Made by a program: the position numbers and the translations under genes
Notes under the pieces: model-generated
What the model saw: only the letters and a program-made list of their open reading frames with translations
Databases searched by the model: none
What the model was told of the DNA's origin: nothing
From: Streptomyces sp. DSM 15324
Lineage (GTDB): Bacteria > Actinomycetota > Actinomycetes > Streptomycetales > Streptomycetaceae
NCBI RefSeq assembly: GCF_001514285.1
Contig: NZ_KQ949028.1
Coordinates: 248,001 to 312,000 of the forward strand
Reading direction: 5' to 3'
Length of the DNA stretch: 64,000 nucleotides
Shown: in pieces, positions 48,171 through 57,150 of the stretch
How positions within the stretch are numbered: the stretch's first letter is position 1
Layout: the number at the start of each line of letters is the position of its first letter

Positions 48171-49544
48171 TCAGCCGGTGAGGCCGGCCAGGTCGAGGAG
48201 CAGGTCCTTGACCTCGGTCGCGGCGATCCGGTCGCGCGCGGGGCCGGGCCGTGAGCACAGCAGGACGGGGCTGTCCTGCGGGTCCTCGGGGAGCCGGCCG
48301 TGGCTGCCCCGGACGCCCGACGGGTCGAGCGGGACGGTCCGGATGCGGTACCGCAGACCGGCCTTCTTGCGCGCGACCTGGCCCAGGGCGCGGGCCTTGA
48401 CGCCGGGGACGGTGGGGTCGTAGAGGAGCTCGGCGGGGTCGTAGCCGGGCTTGCGGTGGATCTCGACCTGGCGGGCGAAGTCCGGGGCGCGCGCGTCGTC
48501 CAGCCAGTAGTAGTACGTGAACCAGGCGTCGGACCGCGCCACCGCGACCAGTTCGCCCGAGCGCTCGTGCGCGAGTCCGTGCCGGGCCTTGCCCTGCTCG
48601 TCGAGCACCTCGTCCACCCCGTCGAGTCCGGCGACGACCTCGGTCGCCTTGGCGAGGTCGGCCGGGTCGCGGACGTAGACGTGGGCGATCTGGTGGTCGG
48701 CGACCGCGAAGGCGCGGGACGTCATCGGGTCGAGGTACTCCATGCCGTCCTGGGTGTGGACCTCCAGCAGTCCGGCCCGCCGCAGCGCGCGGTTGATGTC
48801 GACGGGGCGGGACGCGGGCGCGATGCCGTACTCGCTGAGGATCACGACGGTGGCGCCCTCGCGGCGCAGGTGTGCGAGGAAGGGCCGCAGCGCCTCGTCG
48901 AGGCGACGGGCCTCGCGTGCCGACCGGGGCGAGCCGGGGCCGGAGCGCTGGGGCTCGTAGTCGAGGTGGGGTACGTAGACCAGGGTGAGGTCGGGCTGCT
49001 TCTCGTCGAAGATCTGGCGGGCGGCGGCGAGGATCCACTGGCTGGAGGGCAGGCCCGCGTTGGGACCCCAGTAGGTGAACAGGGGGAACGGGCCCAGTCG
49101 GTCGGTGAGTTCGTCGTGCAGGGCGGGCGGCCGGGTGTAGCAGTCGGGTTCCTTGCGGCCGTCGGAGTAGTAGACGGGGCGCGGGGTGACGGTGAAGTCC
49201 ACGTCGGCGCCCATGGCGTACCACCAGCAGACGTTGGCGACCGTGTAGCCGGGCCGGGAGCGGCGGGCGGTGTCCCAGATCTTCTCGCCGCCGACCAGGG
49301 CGTTGTGCTGGCGCCACAGCAGGACCTCGCCGAGGTCCCGGAAGTACCAGCCGTTGCCGACGACACCGTGCTCGGCGGGCGGCGCGCCGGTCAGCAGGGT
49401 GGACTGCACGGAGCAGGTCACGGCGGGCAGGACGGGGTCCAGCCGGGCCCGGAAGCCCTCTGCGGCGACGGCGGAGACGGCCGGCATGTGGCGCAGCAGG
49501 CGGGGGGTGAGGCCGACGATGTCGAGGACGACGAGTCGTGTCAT
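48171..49544 (-). CDS. alkaline-phosphatase-superfamily phosphodiesterase, EboF-like
   Basis: 457 residues of the type I phosphodiesterase/nucleotide pyrophosphatase family. VVLDIVGLTPRLLRHMP, the nucleophile region PAVTCSVQSTLLTGAPPAEHGVVGNGW (Thr), YVPHLDYEPQR and ILSEYGIAPA give the metal site. No signal peptide. ATGA overlap with the EboE gene. In ebo clusters this protein (EboF) is needed for moving a metabolite precursor to the periplasm in cyanobacteria; its substrate is unknown. Confidence 0.88.
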   Translation of the reverse strand: MTRLVVLDIVGLTPRLLRHMPAVSAVAAEGFRARLDPVLPAVTCSVQSTLLTGAPPAEHGVVGNGWYFRDLGEVLLWRQHNALVGGEKIWDTARRSRPGYTVANVCWWYAMGADVDFTVTPRPVYYSDGRKEPDCYTRPPALHDELTDRLGPFPLFTYWGPNAGLPSSQWILAAARQIFDEKQPDLTLVYVPHLDYEPQRSGPGSPRSAREARRLDEALRPFLAHLRREGATVVILSEYGIAPASRPVDINRALRRAGLLEVHTQDGMEYLDPMTSRAFAVADHQIAHVYVRDPADLAKATEVVAGLDGVDEVLDEQGKARHGLAHERSGELVAVARSDAWFTYYYWLDDARAPDFARQVEIHRKPGYDPAELLYDPTVPGVKARALGQVARKKAGLRYRIRTVPLDPSGVRGSHGRLPEDPQDSPVLLCSRPGPARDRIAATEVKDLLLDLAGLTG

Positions 49545-50740
49545 GTGACGGGCTCCTTGCGGGGGCGGGCGGTGTCGGCCGTCATGGCGAGGCCGAGTTC
49601 CTCGAACCGGGCGCGGGACCAGGCCAGTTCGGCGGCGATTCCCGCGACGAGACCCTCGCGGTCCCGTGGCCGCAGATGTTCGGGCAGGACGGACCAGGTG
49701 TAGGTCTCCACCTCGACGTGATCGCAGACCGCCTGGGGGCCGCCGAGCAACTCCCGCAGTGCGGTGGTCAGTTCGGCGGCGGTGGTGCTCAGGGGCGGTT
49801 CGGGTGCGGCGTGCAGCGGCGCGTGGAAGTGCACCCGCCAGGGGGAGTGGGGGTCGAGGCCTCCGGCGAGGGCGTCCGGGAGGTCGTCCACGCCGCTCAC
49901 CACGCCGCCCGGGGCCGTACGGGTCTGGTGCAGGAAGCGGGGTTCGGCGAAGCGGGCGAGGGCCCGGCGTGCCTGCGGGGCGGTGGGGTCGTCGGCCTGG
50001 AGGGCGCTGGAGGCCTGCACCTTGACGACGGGGAGGCCGGCGTCGGCGAGGCGGCGCAGCGCCTGCGCCGGGTTCTCGAACTGCACGGCGAGATGGCAGG
50101 TGTCCAGGCAGACACCGAGCCGCTCGGGGTCCAGCCCGCCGAGTTCCCGGGCGGCCTGGACGGTGTTCTCCACCACGCAGCCCGGCTCCGGTTCGAAGCC
50201 GACCCGGATCGCCCGGCCCGTCTCCCGCTCCACCTCGGCCAGGTCGGCCGCGAGTCGGTCCAGGGACCGGCGGGCGGTGTCGCGCGCCCCGGCCGGCCAG
50301 GGGGTGCGCCAGGCCAGCGGCAGGGTGGAGACGCTGCCGCGCCGCGCGTCGTCGGGGAGCAGCCCGGCGAGGATCCGGGCGCAGTCGACGGTGTAGCGCA
50401 GCCGGGCGGGGTCGGTCCAGTCGGGGAGGTAGACGTCCTTCTTGACCACCTCGCGGTGGAAACCCTCGTAGGGGAAGGCGTTGAGGGTGACGGTCTCCAG
50501 GCCGCGCGAGGTCAGCTCGGCCCGCAGCCGGCGTACGGCCCCGGGCCGGGCGGACAGCTCGGTGACCACGTCCCGGGCCAGCCACAGCCCGATGCCGAGC
50601 AGATCGGCGCCGAGGGCCTCCCGGACCGGTTCGGCGTGGGAGGCGAGCTGGCCCACCACCCCGTCCAGGTCCTCCGCCTGGTGGACGTTGCTGCAGTAGG
50701 CGAGGTGGACGGTGGTGCCGTCGCCGTGCCGGAAGCGCAC
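49541..50740 (-). CDS. eboE: metabolite traffic protein EboE (TIM-barrel)
   Basis: 399 residues from GTG at 50740, with GGGGAG about 12 bases before. LAYCSNVHQAEDLDGVVGQL is the typical EboE start; the fold is xylose-isomerase-like with GFEPEPGCVVENT, VCLDTCHLAVQFE and HFHAPL. The metal ligands (Glu, Asp-His, His) appear intact. It follows the TatD gene by seven bases and overlaps eboF. Function in scytonemin-like metabolite traffic is known only from cyanobacteria. Confidence 0.88.
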   Translation of the reverse strand: MRFRHGDGTTVHLAYCSNVHQAEDLDGVVGQLASHAEPVREALGADLLGIGLWLARDVVTELSARPGAVRRLRAELTSRGLETVTLNAFPYEGFHREVVKKDVYLPDWTDPARLRYTVDCARILAGLLPDDARRGSVSTLPLAWRTPWPAGARDTARRSLDRLAADLAEVERETGRAIRVGFEPEPGCVVENTVQAARELGGLDPERLGVCLDTCHLAVQFENPAQALRRLADAGLPVVKVQASSALQADDPTAPQARRALARFAEPRFLHQTRTAPGGVVSGVDDLPDALAGGLDPHSPWRVHFHAPLHAAPEPPLSTTAAELTTALRELLGGPQAVCDHVEVETYTWSVLPEHLRPRDREGLVAGIAAELAWSRARFEELGLAMTADTARPRKEPVT

Positions 50741-50747
50741 CTGGGGC

Positions 50748-51602
50748 TCACTCCCCGCCGCGCTTGACGGAGTTGCCCTCGAACAGGGCGCTTCCGTCGG
50801 CCTTGACGTCATCGAGGTCCAGCCGCCCGCTCTGCCCGTAGAACGCCACCGGGTTGCGCCACATCACCTGGTCGACGGTGTCCTCGTCGAAACCGGCGGC
50901 CAGCATCGCGTCGGCGGTCTTGCGGGTCTTCAGGGGGTCGCTGCGGCCCCAGTCCGCCGCGGAGTTGACGAGCATCCGCGCCGTGCCGTGCTCCTGGAGG
51001 ATCCGCACCATGCGGTCCTCGCTCATCTTGGTGTCCGGGTAGATGGAGAAGCCCATCCAGCAGCCGCTGTCGGCGACCAGGGCGACGGTGAGTTCGTTGA
51101 GGTGGTCGACGAGGACGTGCTCGGGCGGGATGCCGGACTCCCGGACCACGTCGAGGGTGCGGCGGGTGCCGGCGGCCTTGTCGCGGTGCGGGGTGTGCAC
51201 CAGCACGGGCAGCCCGTGCTCGACGGCGAGGGCCAGTTGACGGGCCAGTGCCTCGTCCTCCTCGGGCGTCATGGAGTCGTAGCCGATCTCCCCGACGGCC
51301 ACCACCCCGTCCTTGGCGAGATAGCGCGGCAGCACGTCCAGGACCCCGGCGCAGCGGGGGTCGTTGGCCTCCTTCGGATTGAGGGCGATGGTGCAGTGGT
51401 GCCGGATGCCGAACTGCGCGGCACGGTAGGGCTCCCAGCCGAGCAGCGCGTCGAAGTAGTCGGTGAAGCTGTCCACCGAGGTGCGCGGCTGGCCGAGCCA
51501 GAACGACGGCTCCACCACCGCCCGGACCCCGGCCGCGTACAGGGCCTCGTAGTCGTCGGTGGTGCGGGAGGTCATGTGGATGTGGGGGTCGAAGATGCGC
51601 AT
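50748..51602 (-). CDS. TatD-family hydrolase, EboB-like
   Basis: 284 residues. Metal-dependent hydrolase with FDPHIHMTSR (HxH), GEIGYDSMTPEE, VHTPHRDK and VLVDHLNE. The same combination occurs in the EboB member of ebo clusters. Its ATG shares one base with the eboA stop (TGATG). Predicted cytoplasmic. Confidence 0.88.
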   Translation of the reverse strand: MRIFDPHIHMTSRTTDDYEALYAAGVRAVVEPSFWLGQPRTSVDSFTDYFDALLGWEPYRAAQFGIRHHCTIALNPKEANDPRCAGVLDVLPRYLAKDGVVAVGEIGYDSMTPEEDEALARQLALAVEHGLPVLVHTPHRDKAAGTRRTLDVVRESGIPPEHVLVDHLNELTVALVADSGCWMGFSIYPDTKMSEDRMVRILQEHGTARMLVNSAADWGRSDPLKTRKTADAMLAAGFDEDTVDQVMWRNPVAFYGQSGRLDLDDVKADGSALFEGNSVKRGGE

Positions 51603-52441
51603 CAGACGGCTCCTGCCGGCGCCGCACCGGGTGCGGTACCGCGTGTGGGTGTGAGTGCGGTTGCGGTTGCGGGTGCTGTGTCTGTGTCTGGGGCTGGGGC
51701 TGGGGCTGGGTCTGCGGAGGTGGACACCGCGGTGGCGGAGAAGGCGGCCAGGGCCCGGACGGCCGCGTCGCGGCGGTCGGGAGAGGCGGATGTGGTCTCG
51801 GCAGGCAGCCCGGAGGCCTCCAGCGTGCCGGGGTGGGCGCGCAGGACCGGCCAGACGTCGGCCGGCACGTCACGACCGGCGGCGACCCGCTCATGGGCGA
51901 AGTCGACCAGCATCCGGGCGAGTTCACCGTCGGCGCGGTCCGCCAGGCCGGCGATCCGGGCGAGCGGTATGCCGCAGAAGACGCTCTTCAGCACGGCCTG
52001 CCGGTAGCCCTCGGCGTCCAGGTGGCGCGCGGCGTACGGTCCGAGGGCCGACTCGATCAGATCGGTGTCGTTGCCACGCAGCGCCGCCCGCACGAGGGGC
52101 AGCCCCCGATCGGCGAAGGACGCGTCCCCGTCCTCCAGCAGGGCCAGACAGAGCAGCACCGCCCGCTGCTCGGCGGGGTCGCCGTACCGGTGCAGGGCGG
52201 TGATCTCCTCGGCGAGCGCCGCGCCGCCGAGCGGCAGGGCGGTGAGCAGCCGGGCGCGGGCGGCGTCCGCCACCGTCCAGCCGGCGACCAGCGGGTCGCG
52301 GCCGCAGCGCCGGCCCACGGCCGGGAAGAGGCCGCGCACCGCCGCCGCGTCCTGGCCGATCCGGGCGACCGCGTCGGCCAGCCAGGCCGCCGCGTCCGCG
52401 GTCAGCCGTTGGTCGAGGGCGATCGGGATGCGAGGGTCCAC
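51602..52441 (-). CDS. eboA: EboA domain protein
   Basis: 279 residues. All-helical domain with WTVADAARARLLTALPLGG, YGDPAEQRAVLLCL and LKSVFCGIPLARIAGL, characteristic of EboA, followed by a low-complexity Ala/Thr/Pro/Asp tail of ~50 residues. GTG start at 52441. Biochemical role unknown. Located 85 bases after the epimerase gene. Confidence 0.88.
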   Translation of the reverse strand: MDPRIPIALDQRLTADAAAWLADAVARIGQDAAAVRGLFPAVGRRCGRDPLVAGWTVADAARARLLTALPLGGAALAEEITALHRYGDPAEQRAVLLCLALLEDGDASFADRGLPLVRAALRGNDTDLIESALGPYAARHLDAEGYRQAVLKSVFCGIPLARIAGLADRADGELARMLVDFAHERVAAGRDVPADVWPVLRAHPGTLEASGLPAETTSASPDRRDAAVRALAAFSATAVSTSADPAPAPAPDTDTAPATATALTPTRGTAPGAAPAGAV

Positions 52442-52526
52442 GGCACATGCCTCCTTCGTCGGGCGTGCGTACGGCGACCGCCGTACCGGGAAACGGAAGT
52501 GACGAGACGTCGGCGCCGACGAGCCG

Positions 52527-53387
52527 TCAGTGCGGCTCGGCGGCCCGCAGGAACTCCAGTGACGTGCGGGCGACTTCGGGCGCGTTCAGTGCCGCGCCCT
52601 GGATCTCCACCGAGACGGGTCCGCGGTAGCCGGCGGCCTTGAGCGCGGCCAGGACCGGCGGGAAGTCGATCTCGCCCGTGCCGAGTTCGAGGTGTCGGTG
52701 CACCCCGCGCCGCATGTCCTCGATCTGCACGTTGACCAGATGCGGTGCCGCCGCCGCGACACAGTCGAGCAGCGGAGTGTCCTCGACGCAGTGGGCGTGG
52801 CCGATGTCGAGGGTGACACCGAACAGGTCGGGGTCGCCGAGCCGGTGGCGCAGCTCCAGCACGCGCTGCACGGTGTCGACGAACATGTACGGCTCGGGTT
52901 CGAACCCGAGGGCCACCCCGTGCTCGCGGGCGGTCTCCAGGATCTCCTCGCAGCCCCCGGTCAGCCGCTTGAAGGCCTCCTCCCGTGGGACGCCCTCGGG
53001 GGCCGGCCCGCTGGCCAGTTGGACGGCCGGGGCGCCGAGGTCGGCCGCGATGCGCACGGCCCGCCCGAGGAGGTCCAGGCGCCGTTCGGCGCCGGATGGG
53101 CACATCAGGGTCGGGACGTGCCCCCGCCAGGGGTCGAGCAGATACGGCGCCCCGGTCTCCACCATCACGGCGAGACCCAGCCGGTCCAGCCGGGAGGCCA
53201 GCTGTGCGACCCGGCGCGGCAGATCCGCGGCGAAGGGATCGAGATGGCCGTGGTCCAGGGTGAGCCCGACGGAGTCGTAACCCAGGTCGGCGAGGACGGT
53301 CAGGACGTCGTCGAGACGGTGGTGGGCGAAGCCGTTGGTCCCGAAGCCGTAGCGCAGCCGCGCGGGCGCGGCGGGGAGGGTGCTCAT
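52527..53387 (-). CDS. sugar phosphate isomerase/epimerase-like TIM barrel (ebo cluster)
   Basis: 286 residues of the AP_endonuc_2 fold. YGFGTNGFAHHRLDDVL, LGFEPEPYMFVDT, VTLDIGHAHCVED and VSVEIQGAAL carry the usual Glu/Asp/His metal ligands. Actinobacterial ebo operons often include this protein beside UbiA. It overlaps the UbiA gene by four bases. The reaction is unknown. Confidence 0.88.
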   Translation of the reverse strand: MSTLPAAPARLRYGFGTNGFAHHRLDDVLTVLADLGYDSVGLTLDHGHLDPFAADLPRRVAQLASRLDRLGLAVMVETGAPYLLDPWRGHVPTLMCPSGAERRLDLLGRAVRIAADLGAPAVQLASGPAPEGVPREEAFKRLTGGCEEILETAREHGVALGFEPEPYMFVDTVQRVLELRHRLGDPDLFGVTLDIGHAHCVEDTPLLDCVAAAAPHLVNVQIEDMRRGVHRHLELGTGEIDFPPVLAALKAAGYRGPVSVEIQGAALNAPEVARTSLEFLRAAEPH

Positions 53388-54328
53388 GTGGGCGACACCT
53401 TCCGGGCCAGTCGGCGGGCCGTCGGATGGGCCGCGGCGAGCAGACCGGCCAGGGCCGGGGCGCCGCCGCCCGCGGTCAGCGCCGCCTGGAGGGGCATCAG
53501 CGACAGGATTCCGGCGCCGACGGCCTCCCTGACGTGTCGCGCGGACGGGCGGTGGGCCGCCCGCGCCTGCGCGCCGCCGTACGTGGTCAGATAGGCGAGC
53601 GCCCCGGCGGCGGCACCGAGGCGGGCCGCCCGTCCCTCGGGTCTTCCGCGTCCGGTGCGCCGTAGCGGACGGGGTAAGGCGAGCGCCCCGGAGTAGGGAA
53701 GCGCGCCGGCGGCGAGGGCGGTGGCCGCGGTGCCGGCCAGGGTCGCGGCCGGTACGGAGCGGGGCGCGCCCGTCACCTCGTGGCGGCTCAGGGCCGTGAC
53801 GGTGTAGGTGTGGGCGCCGACCAGCAGCGCGGCCGGGAGCGCCGCCGTCCGACGGCCCGGGTCGGCGCCGGCCAGGACGTTCAGCGCCCGTGCCCCCGCC
53901 ATCGCGGCGGGCCCGGCAGGGGTGGACTTCAGGCGCAGGTCGTACGCCCAGACCAGTCCGGTCAGCGGTATCGCCACTGCGAGCGCGGCGCGCCCGCCGG
54001 CCAGGGCGGCGAGACCGAGACCGGCGGCGGTCAGCCCGCCGGCGGTGGCCAGCGCGGTGCGGCGGGCGACGCGGCCGGAGGGCAGCGGGCGTTCAGGGCG
54101 TTCCACCGCGTCCACGGTCGCGTCCGCGTAGTCGTTGAGCGCCATGCCGGCCCAGTAGAGAGCGACGGACGACGCCATCGTGGCGACCGTACGGGGGCGG
54201 ACGCGTCCGGTGCTCGCGACCGCGCCCGCGAGCACGTCACCGGGCACGCTCAGGGCGGCGGGCAGCCGGACGAGGGCCGCCAGATCGGCGAGACGGGGGG
54301 ACCCTGGGATGTCGTTCAGGGCTTGCAT
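53384..54328 (-). CDS. eboC: UbiA-family prenyltransferase, EboC-like
   Basis: 314 residues with about eight helices. The first Asp-rich motif is NDYADATVDA and the second is the weaker YDLRLKSTPAG. Both face the prenyl diphosphate in UbiA enzymes. First gene of the ebo operon; ATG at 54328, with GTG at 54337 as an alternative. The acceptor molecule is unknown. Confidence 0.88.
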   Translation of the reverse strand: MQALNDIPGSPRLADLAALVRLPAALSVPGDVLAGAVASTGRVRPRTVATMASSVALYWAGMALNDYADATVDAVERPERPLPSGRVARRTALATAGGLTAAGLGLAALAGGRAALAVAIPLTGLVWAYDLRLKSTPAGPAAMAGARALNVLAGADPGRRTAALPAALLVGAHTYTVTALSRHEVTGAPRSVPAATLAGTAATALAAGALPYSGALALPRPLRRTGRGRPEGRAARLGAAAGALAYLTTYGGAQARAAHRPSARHVREAVGAGILSLMPLQAALTAGGGAPALAGLLAAAHPTARRLARKVSPT

Positions 54329-54631
54329 GATCGGCACCCTACGCCCACTGCTTTAATCTTCAGACACCTTCGTGTCAGCCATTGTGTGAAGACTCTGTGT
54401 GTACGGCGGGTCGAACAACCCCCTTGCTGGGTAAGGGACTTGGTGTCCCATGGCGTCCGGCGGCCCGGACGTCCGGCGGCCCCGGCCACCCCGTCCGGGT
54501 GCCCTTCCCCACCCCTTCTTCTACGCTGGTGTAGTCGACCGGAGCGGCGGTGCGCGGTGCGTCGGGTGAACCGGGGGCGTCGATACGATGGCGGGCCGCA
54601 AAAGCGTCGGCGGCGGAAGGGAGACAAGGGC
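54329..54631. other. divergent promoter region between ebo operon and blaI
   Basis: 303 bases without a gene. Near 54345-54400 it is less GC-rich than its surroundings, probably promoter DNA for the ebo operon. It holds the BlaI-type palindrome at 54520-54535. Confidence 0.5.
54520..54535. promoter_or_regulatory. BlaI-type operator, copy 1 (upstream of blaI-like gene)
   Basis: TCTACG-CTGG-TGTAGT, two mismatches from the perfect TCTACA-N4-TGTAGA found twice further on. It lies 97 bases before the regulator's GTG, the position expected for autoregulation. Confidence 0.6.
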
Positions 54632-55012
54632 GTGACGGACGACCGGCAGGGTCCGCGGCGGCGCAGACAGGGCGAACTGGAGGCGCTGGTGCTGTCGGTG
54701 CTGGGGGAGGCGGAGGGGCCGGTGAGCGCCGGGTGGGTGCAGGAGCGCCTCGGTGACGACCTCGCCTATACGACGGTGATCACGATCCTGACCCGGCTGC
54801 TGGCCAAGGGTGTGGTGACGCGGGAGCGGGCGGGCCGGTCCTTCGCCTGGACGCCGGCCGCGGACCAGGCGGGTCTCGCGGCGCACCGGATGCGCAGGGT
54901 GCTGGACGCGGAGAGCGACCGCGAGGCGGTGCTCGCCAGCTTCGTCACCGGTCTGGGCCCGGACGACGAGCGGCTGCTGCGGGAGCTGCTGGGCCGTTCC
55001 GACGGCGAGTGA
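54632..55012 (+). CDS. BlaI/MecI/CopY-family repressor
   Basis: 126 residues. Winged helix GELEALVLSVLGEAEGPVSAGWVQERL...LAYTTVITILTRLLAKGVVTRERAGR is the diagnostic BlaI segment, with a short dimerisation helix pair at the C-terminus. GTG at 54632 after AAGGGAG. It is followed 19 bases later by an M56 metalloprotease, the classical BlaI-BlaR arrangement. Confidence 0.94.
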   Translation: MTDDRQGPRRRRQGELEALVLSVLGEAEGPVSAGWVQERLGDDLAYTTVITILTRLLAKGVVTRERAGRSFAWTPAADQAGLAAHRMRRVLDAESDREAVLASFVTGLGPDDERLLRELLGRSDGE

Positions 55013-55031
55013 AGGGGAAGGCCCGAATCCG

Positions 55032-55964
55032 ATGGGGGTGTTCGTCTTTCTGCCGCTGGTGCTGCCGTTGACGGCGTGGCCGGTGGCCCGCCTGGCGGAG
55101 CAGCATCTGCATCCGCGCGCGGCGACCCGGCTGCTGTCGGGCGTGGCGGTGGTGATGGCGGTGTGCAGCACCGTGTGTCTGGCACTGGTCATGGTGGTGG
55201 GCACGGCCCAGCTGCCGGGCAATCCGCTGCCCGACGGGTGGTCGGACCCCGAGGTGCGGGCGGCGGTGCCCTACGACGAGGTCGCCGGGAAGGCGGCCAT
55301 CCCCGCGCTGTTCGCGGTGCTCGTGGCCTGCGGGCGGACGCTGTGGCGGCACGGGCGGGTACGGCGCGGGGCGCATCGCGCGCTGGCCGGGCTGCCGGGT
55401 ACCGAGGTGGTCGTCCTGCCCGACGGGGTGCCGTACGCCTATGCGCTGCCGGGCGGCCGGCGGGGCCGGGTGGTGGTGACCACCGCCCTGCTGGACCGCC
55501 TCGAACCGGCCGAGCGGCGGGCCCTGTTCGCCCATGAGCGCGCGCATCTGACGGCCGGGCACCACCGGTTCCTGCTGGCGGTACGGCTCGCCGCGCGCGC
55601 CAACCCGTTCCTGCGGCCGCTGCGCACCGCCGTCTCCTACACGACGGAGCGGTGGGCCGACGAGGACGCGGCCCAGGCCGTGGGCAGCCGCCGTACCGTG
55701 GCCCGCGCGATCGGCAAGGCGGCCCTGGTCTCGCGGGGCACCCCCGTGCCCACGCTGGCCGGCTTCGCGGCGGCGGGACCGGTGCCGCGCCGGGTGGCGG
55801 CCCTGCTCGGCCCGGCCCCGGTCGGACGCAGCTGGCCCTCGGCGTTCACCGCCGTGGGCCTCGCGGCGTGGGGCGCCGCCGCCGGCACGGCCGTCTCCGC
55901 GATGTCCTCGGCGAACTCCGCGGTGAGCATGTTCCTCATCCTGTACGCCGCGACACCCCTCTAG
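55032..55964 (+). CDS. M56/M48-type membrane metalloprotease (BlaR1-like)
   Basis: 310 residues. Hydrophobic helices at the N-terminus (FVFLPLVLPLTAWPVA, VAVVMAVCSTVCLALVMVV), the zinc motif HERAH near residue 175 inside ALFAHERAHLTAGHH, and the later acidic ligand segment ERWADEDAA. It lacks a C-terminal penicillin-binding sensor domain. It probably cleaves the BlaI-like repressor encoded just upstream in response to an envelope signal. Confidence 0.93.
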   Translation: MGVFVFLPLVLPLTAWPVARLAEQHLHPRAATRLLSGVAVVMAVCSTVCLALVMVVGTAQLPGNPLPDGWSDPEVRAAVPYDEVAGKAAIPALFAVLVACGRTLWRHGRVRRGAHRALAGLPGTEVVVLPDGVPYAYALPGGRRGRVVVTTALLDRLEPAERRALFAHERAHLTAGHHRFLLAVRLAARANPFLRPLRTAVSYTTERWADEDAAQAVGSRRTVARAIGKAALVSRGTPVPTLAGFAAAGPVPRRVAALLGPAPVGRSWPSAFTAVGLAAWGAAAGTAVSAMSSANSAVSMFLILYAATPL

Positions 55965-56062
55965 AGCCCGTCGTCGGGATCAGGCCGACCGGCCGGCGGC
56001 AAGGCCCTCAGGGGCGTACCCGACGGCCGGACGGGTGGGGCGGCGCCCCGTGCGCCGGTCCG

Positions 56063-56518
56063 TCAGAGGTCGAACTCGTGCGGAGGCAGGTCGAGGGCGA
56101 AGCAGGCCTCGCGGACGACCGCCTGCTCGGTCTTGTCGAAGTCGCCGTCGGCGCCGCCGATCACGATGCCGATCTGGATGACGGCACGGGCCTCGGCGGG
56201 CTTCTTCCGGGCCTTGGCGATCTCCTGGAGCACGCTCACCTTGCCGAAGTCGAAGTCGGCGGTCAGCTTGTTCAGGTTGTCGTCGAAACGGCGCTGAAGG
56301 TCCGTGGCGTCGAAGTTCTGCAACACCTCGTTGGTGGCGATGAGCTGGGCCACGCGGCGCCGCTCGGACGGATCGATGGTGCCGTCGGCGGCGGCGACCA
56401 GGGCACACATCGCCATGCTCGCGTCGCGGAAGGCGCCGCTCTTGAGGTCGTTCTTCTTCGCCACGAGCTGCGTCTGCATCGACGACGCGGATTCCTTGAT
56501 GCGGTCCCACAGGGCCAT
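56063..56518 (-). CDS. TerB-family tellurite resistance protein
   Basis: 151 residues. FRDASMAMCALVAAADGTIDPSERRRVAQLI and VIQIGIVIGGADGDFDKTEQAVVREAC are the paired acidic helices of TerB, likely metal-binding. Cytoplasmic. The ATG at 56518 is 27 bases downstream of a perfect BlaI-type palindrome, so the gene is probably repressed by the neighbouring BlaI-like protein. It converges on the M56 protease gene. Confidence 0.92.
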   Translation of the reverse strand: MALWDRIKESASSMQTQLVAKKNDLKSGAFRDASMAMCALVAAADGTIDPSERRRVAQLIATNEVLQNFDATDLQRRFDDNLNKLTADFDFGKVSVLQEIAKARKKPAEARAVIQIGIVIGGADGDFDKTEQAVVREACFALDLPPHEFDL

Positions 56519-56544
56519 GAGAACTCCATACGGTCGGTTCGATA

Positions 56545-56560
56545 TCTACAACAATGTAGA
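56545..56560. promoter_or_regulatory. BlaI-type operator, copy 2 (upstream of terB)
   Basis: TCTACA-ACAA-TGTAGA, a perfect 6-4-6 palindrome, 27 bases before the terB ATG, where bound repressor would block RNA polymerase. Confidence 0.72.
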
Positions 56561-56598
56561 AACTAACGGGGGGTCGGACAAGTTCCCGTCTGCCCCGC

Positions 56599-56865
56599 TC
56601 AGTTCCGCGAGTTGCCGAACAGCAGCCGGTAGGCCACGAGGAGGACCAGCGAGCCGCCGATGGCCGCGCCCCAGGTGTAGAGGTCGAAGAACTGGTTCTC
56701 CACCGGGCGGTCGAGGAACCGGGAGGAGAGCCAGCCGCCGACGAAGGCGCCCGCGACGCCGATGAGCGTGGTGCCGATCAGGCCGCCCGGGTCGCGGCCG
56801 GGCAGCAGGACCTTGGCGATGGCTCCGGCGAACAGGCCGAGGATGATCCAGCCGATGATGCCCAT
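56599..56865 (-). CDS. GlsB/YeaQ/YmgE-family stress membrane protein
   Basis: 88 residues with three helices. MGIIGWIILGLFAGAIAKVLLPGRDPGG and LIGVAGAFVGGWLSSRF are the family's Gly-rich helices. Upstream is a TTGCGCAA site at 56942, 77 bases before the ATG. It is terminated 38 bases before the BlaI-type site of terB. Confidence 0.92.
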   Translation of the reverse strand: MGIIGWIILGLFAGAIAKVLLPGRDPGGLIGTTLIGVAGAFVGGWLSSRFLDRPVENQFFDLYTWGAAIGGSLVLLVAYRLLFGNSRN

Positions 56866-56941
56866 GTCGTCGTGTCTCCAGTCGAGTCGCTCGGGCGGCA
56901 CCCGCTGCGCGGGGTCACCGGCCCCAGTATGAGTTGCCTGT

Positions 56942-56949
56942 TTGCGCAA
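56942..56949. promoter_or_regulatory. TTGCGCAA palindrome, copy 1
   Basis: Exact 8-bp palindrome between the GlsB-type gene and arsR, on the GlsB side. Two more exact copies occur within 690 bases. Confidence 0.45.
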
Positions 56950-57033
56950 CCCTAGAGACGCGACGGAGTGGCGGGCGAGCCCGCACAGGTCACTGCGTTC
57001 GAGTCGTCGCGGTTCTGTCACTCGTTCAGGACA

Positions 57034-57041
57034 TTGCGCAA
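57034..57041. promoter_or_regulatory. TTGCGCAA palindrome, copy 2
   Basis: Second exact copy, 110 bases before the arsR-type GTG, a possible autoregulatory operator. Confidence 0.45.
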
Positions 57042-57150
57042 ACCGTCAAGCGGAGTTGGGGGCTTCGGGCGCTCTCGGGGCCGCCGCCGACGGCTACACT
57101 GGGTACCCGTACGTGCGTCGGTGGTGACGCGCAGGGGACGGGAGAGGGCT

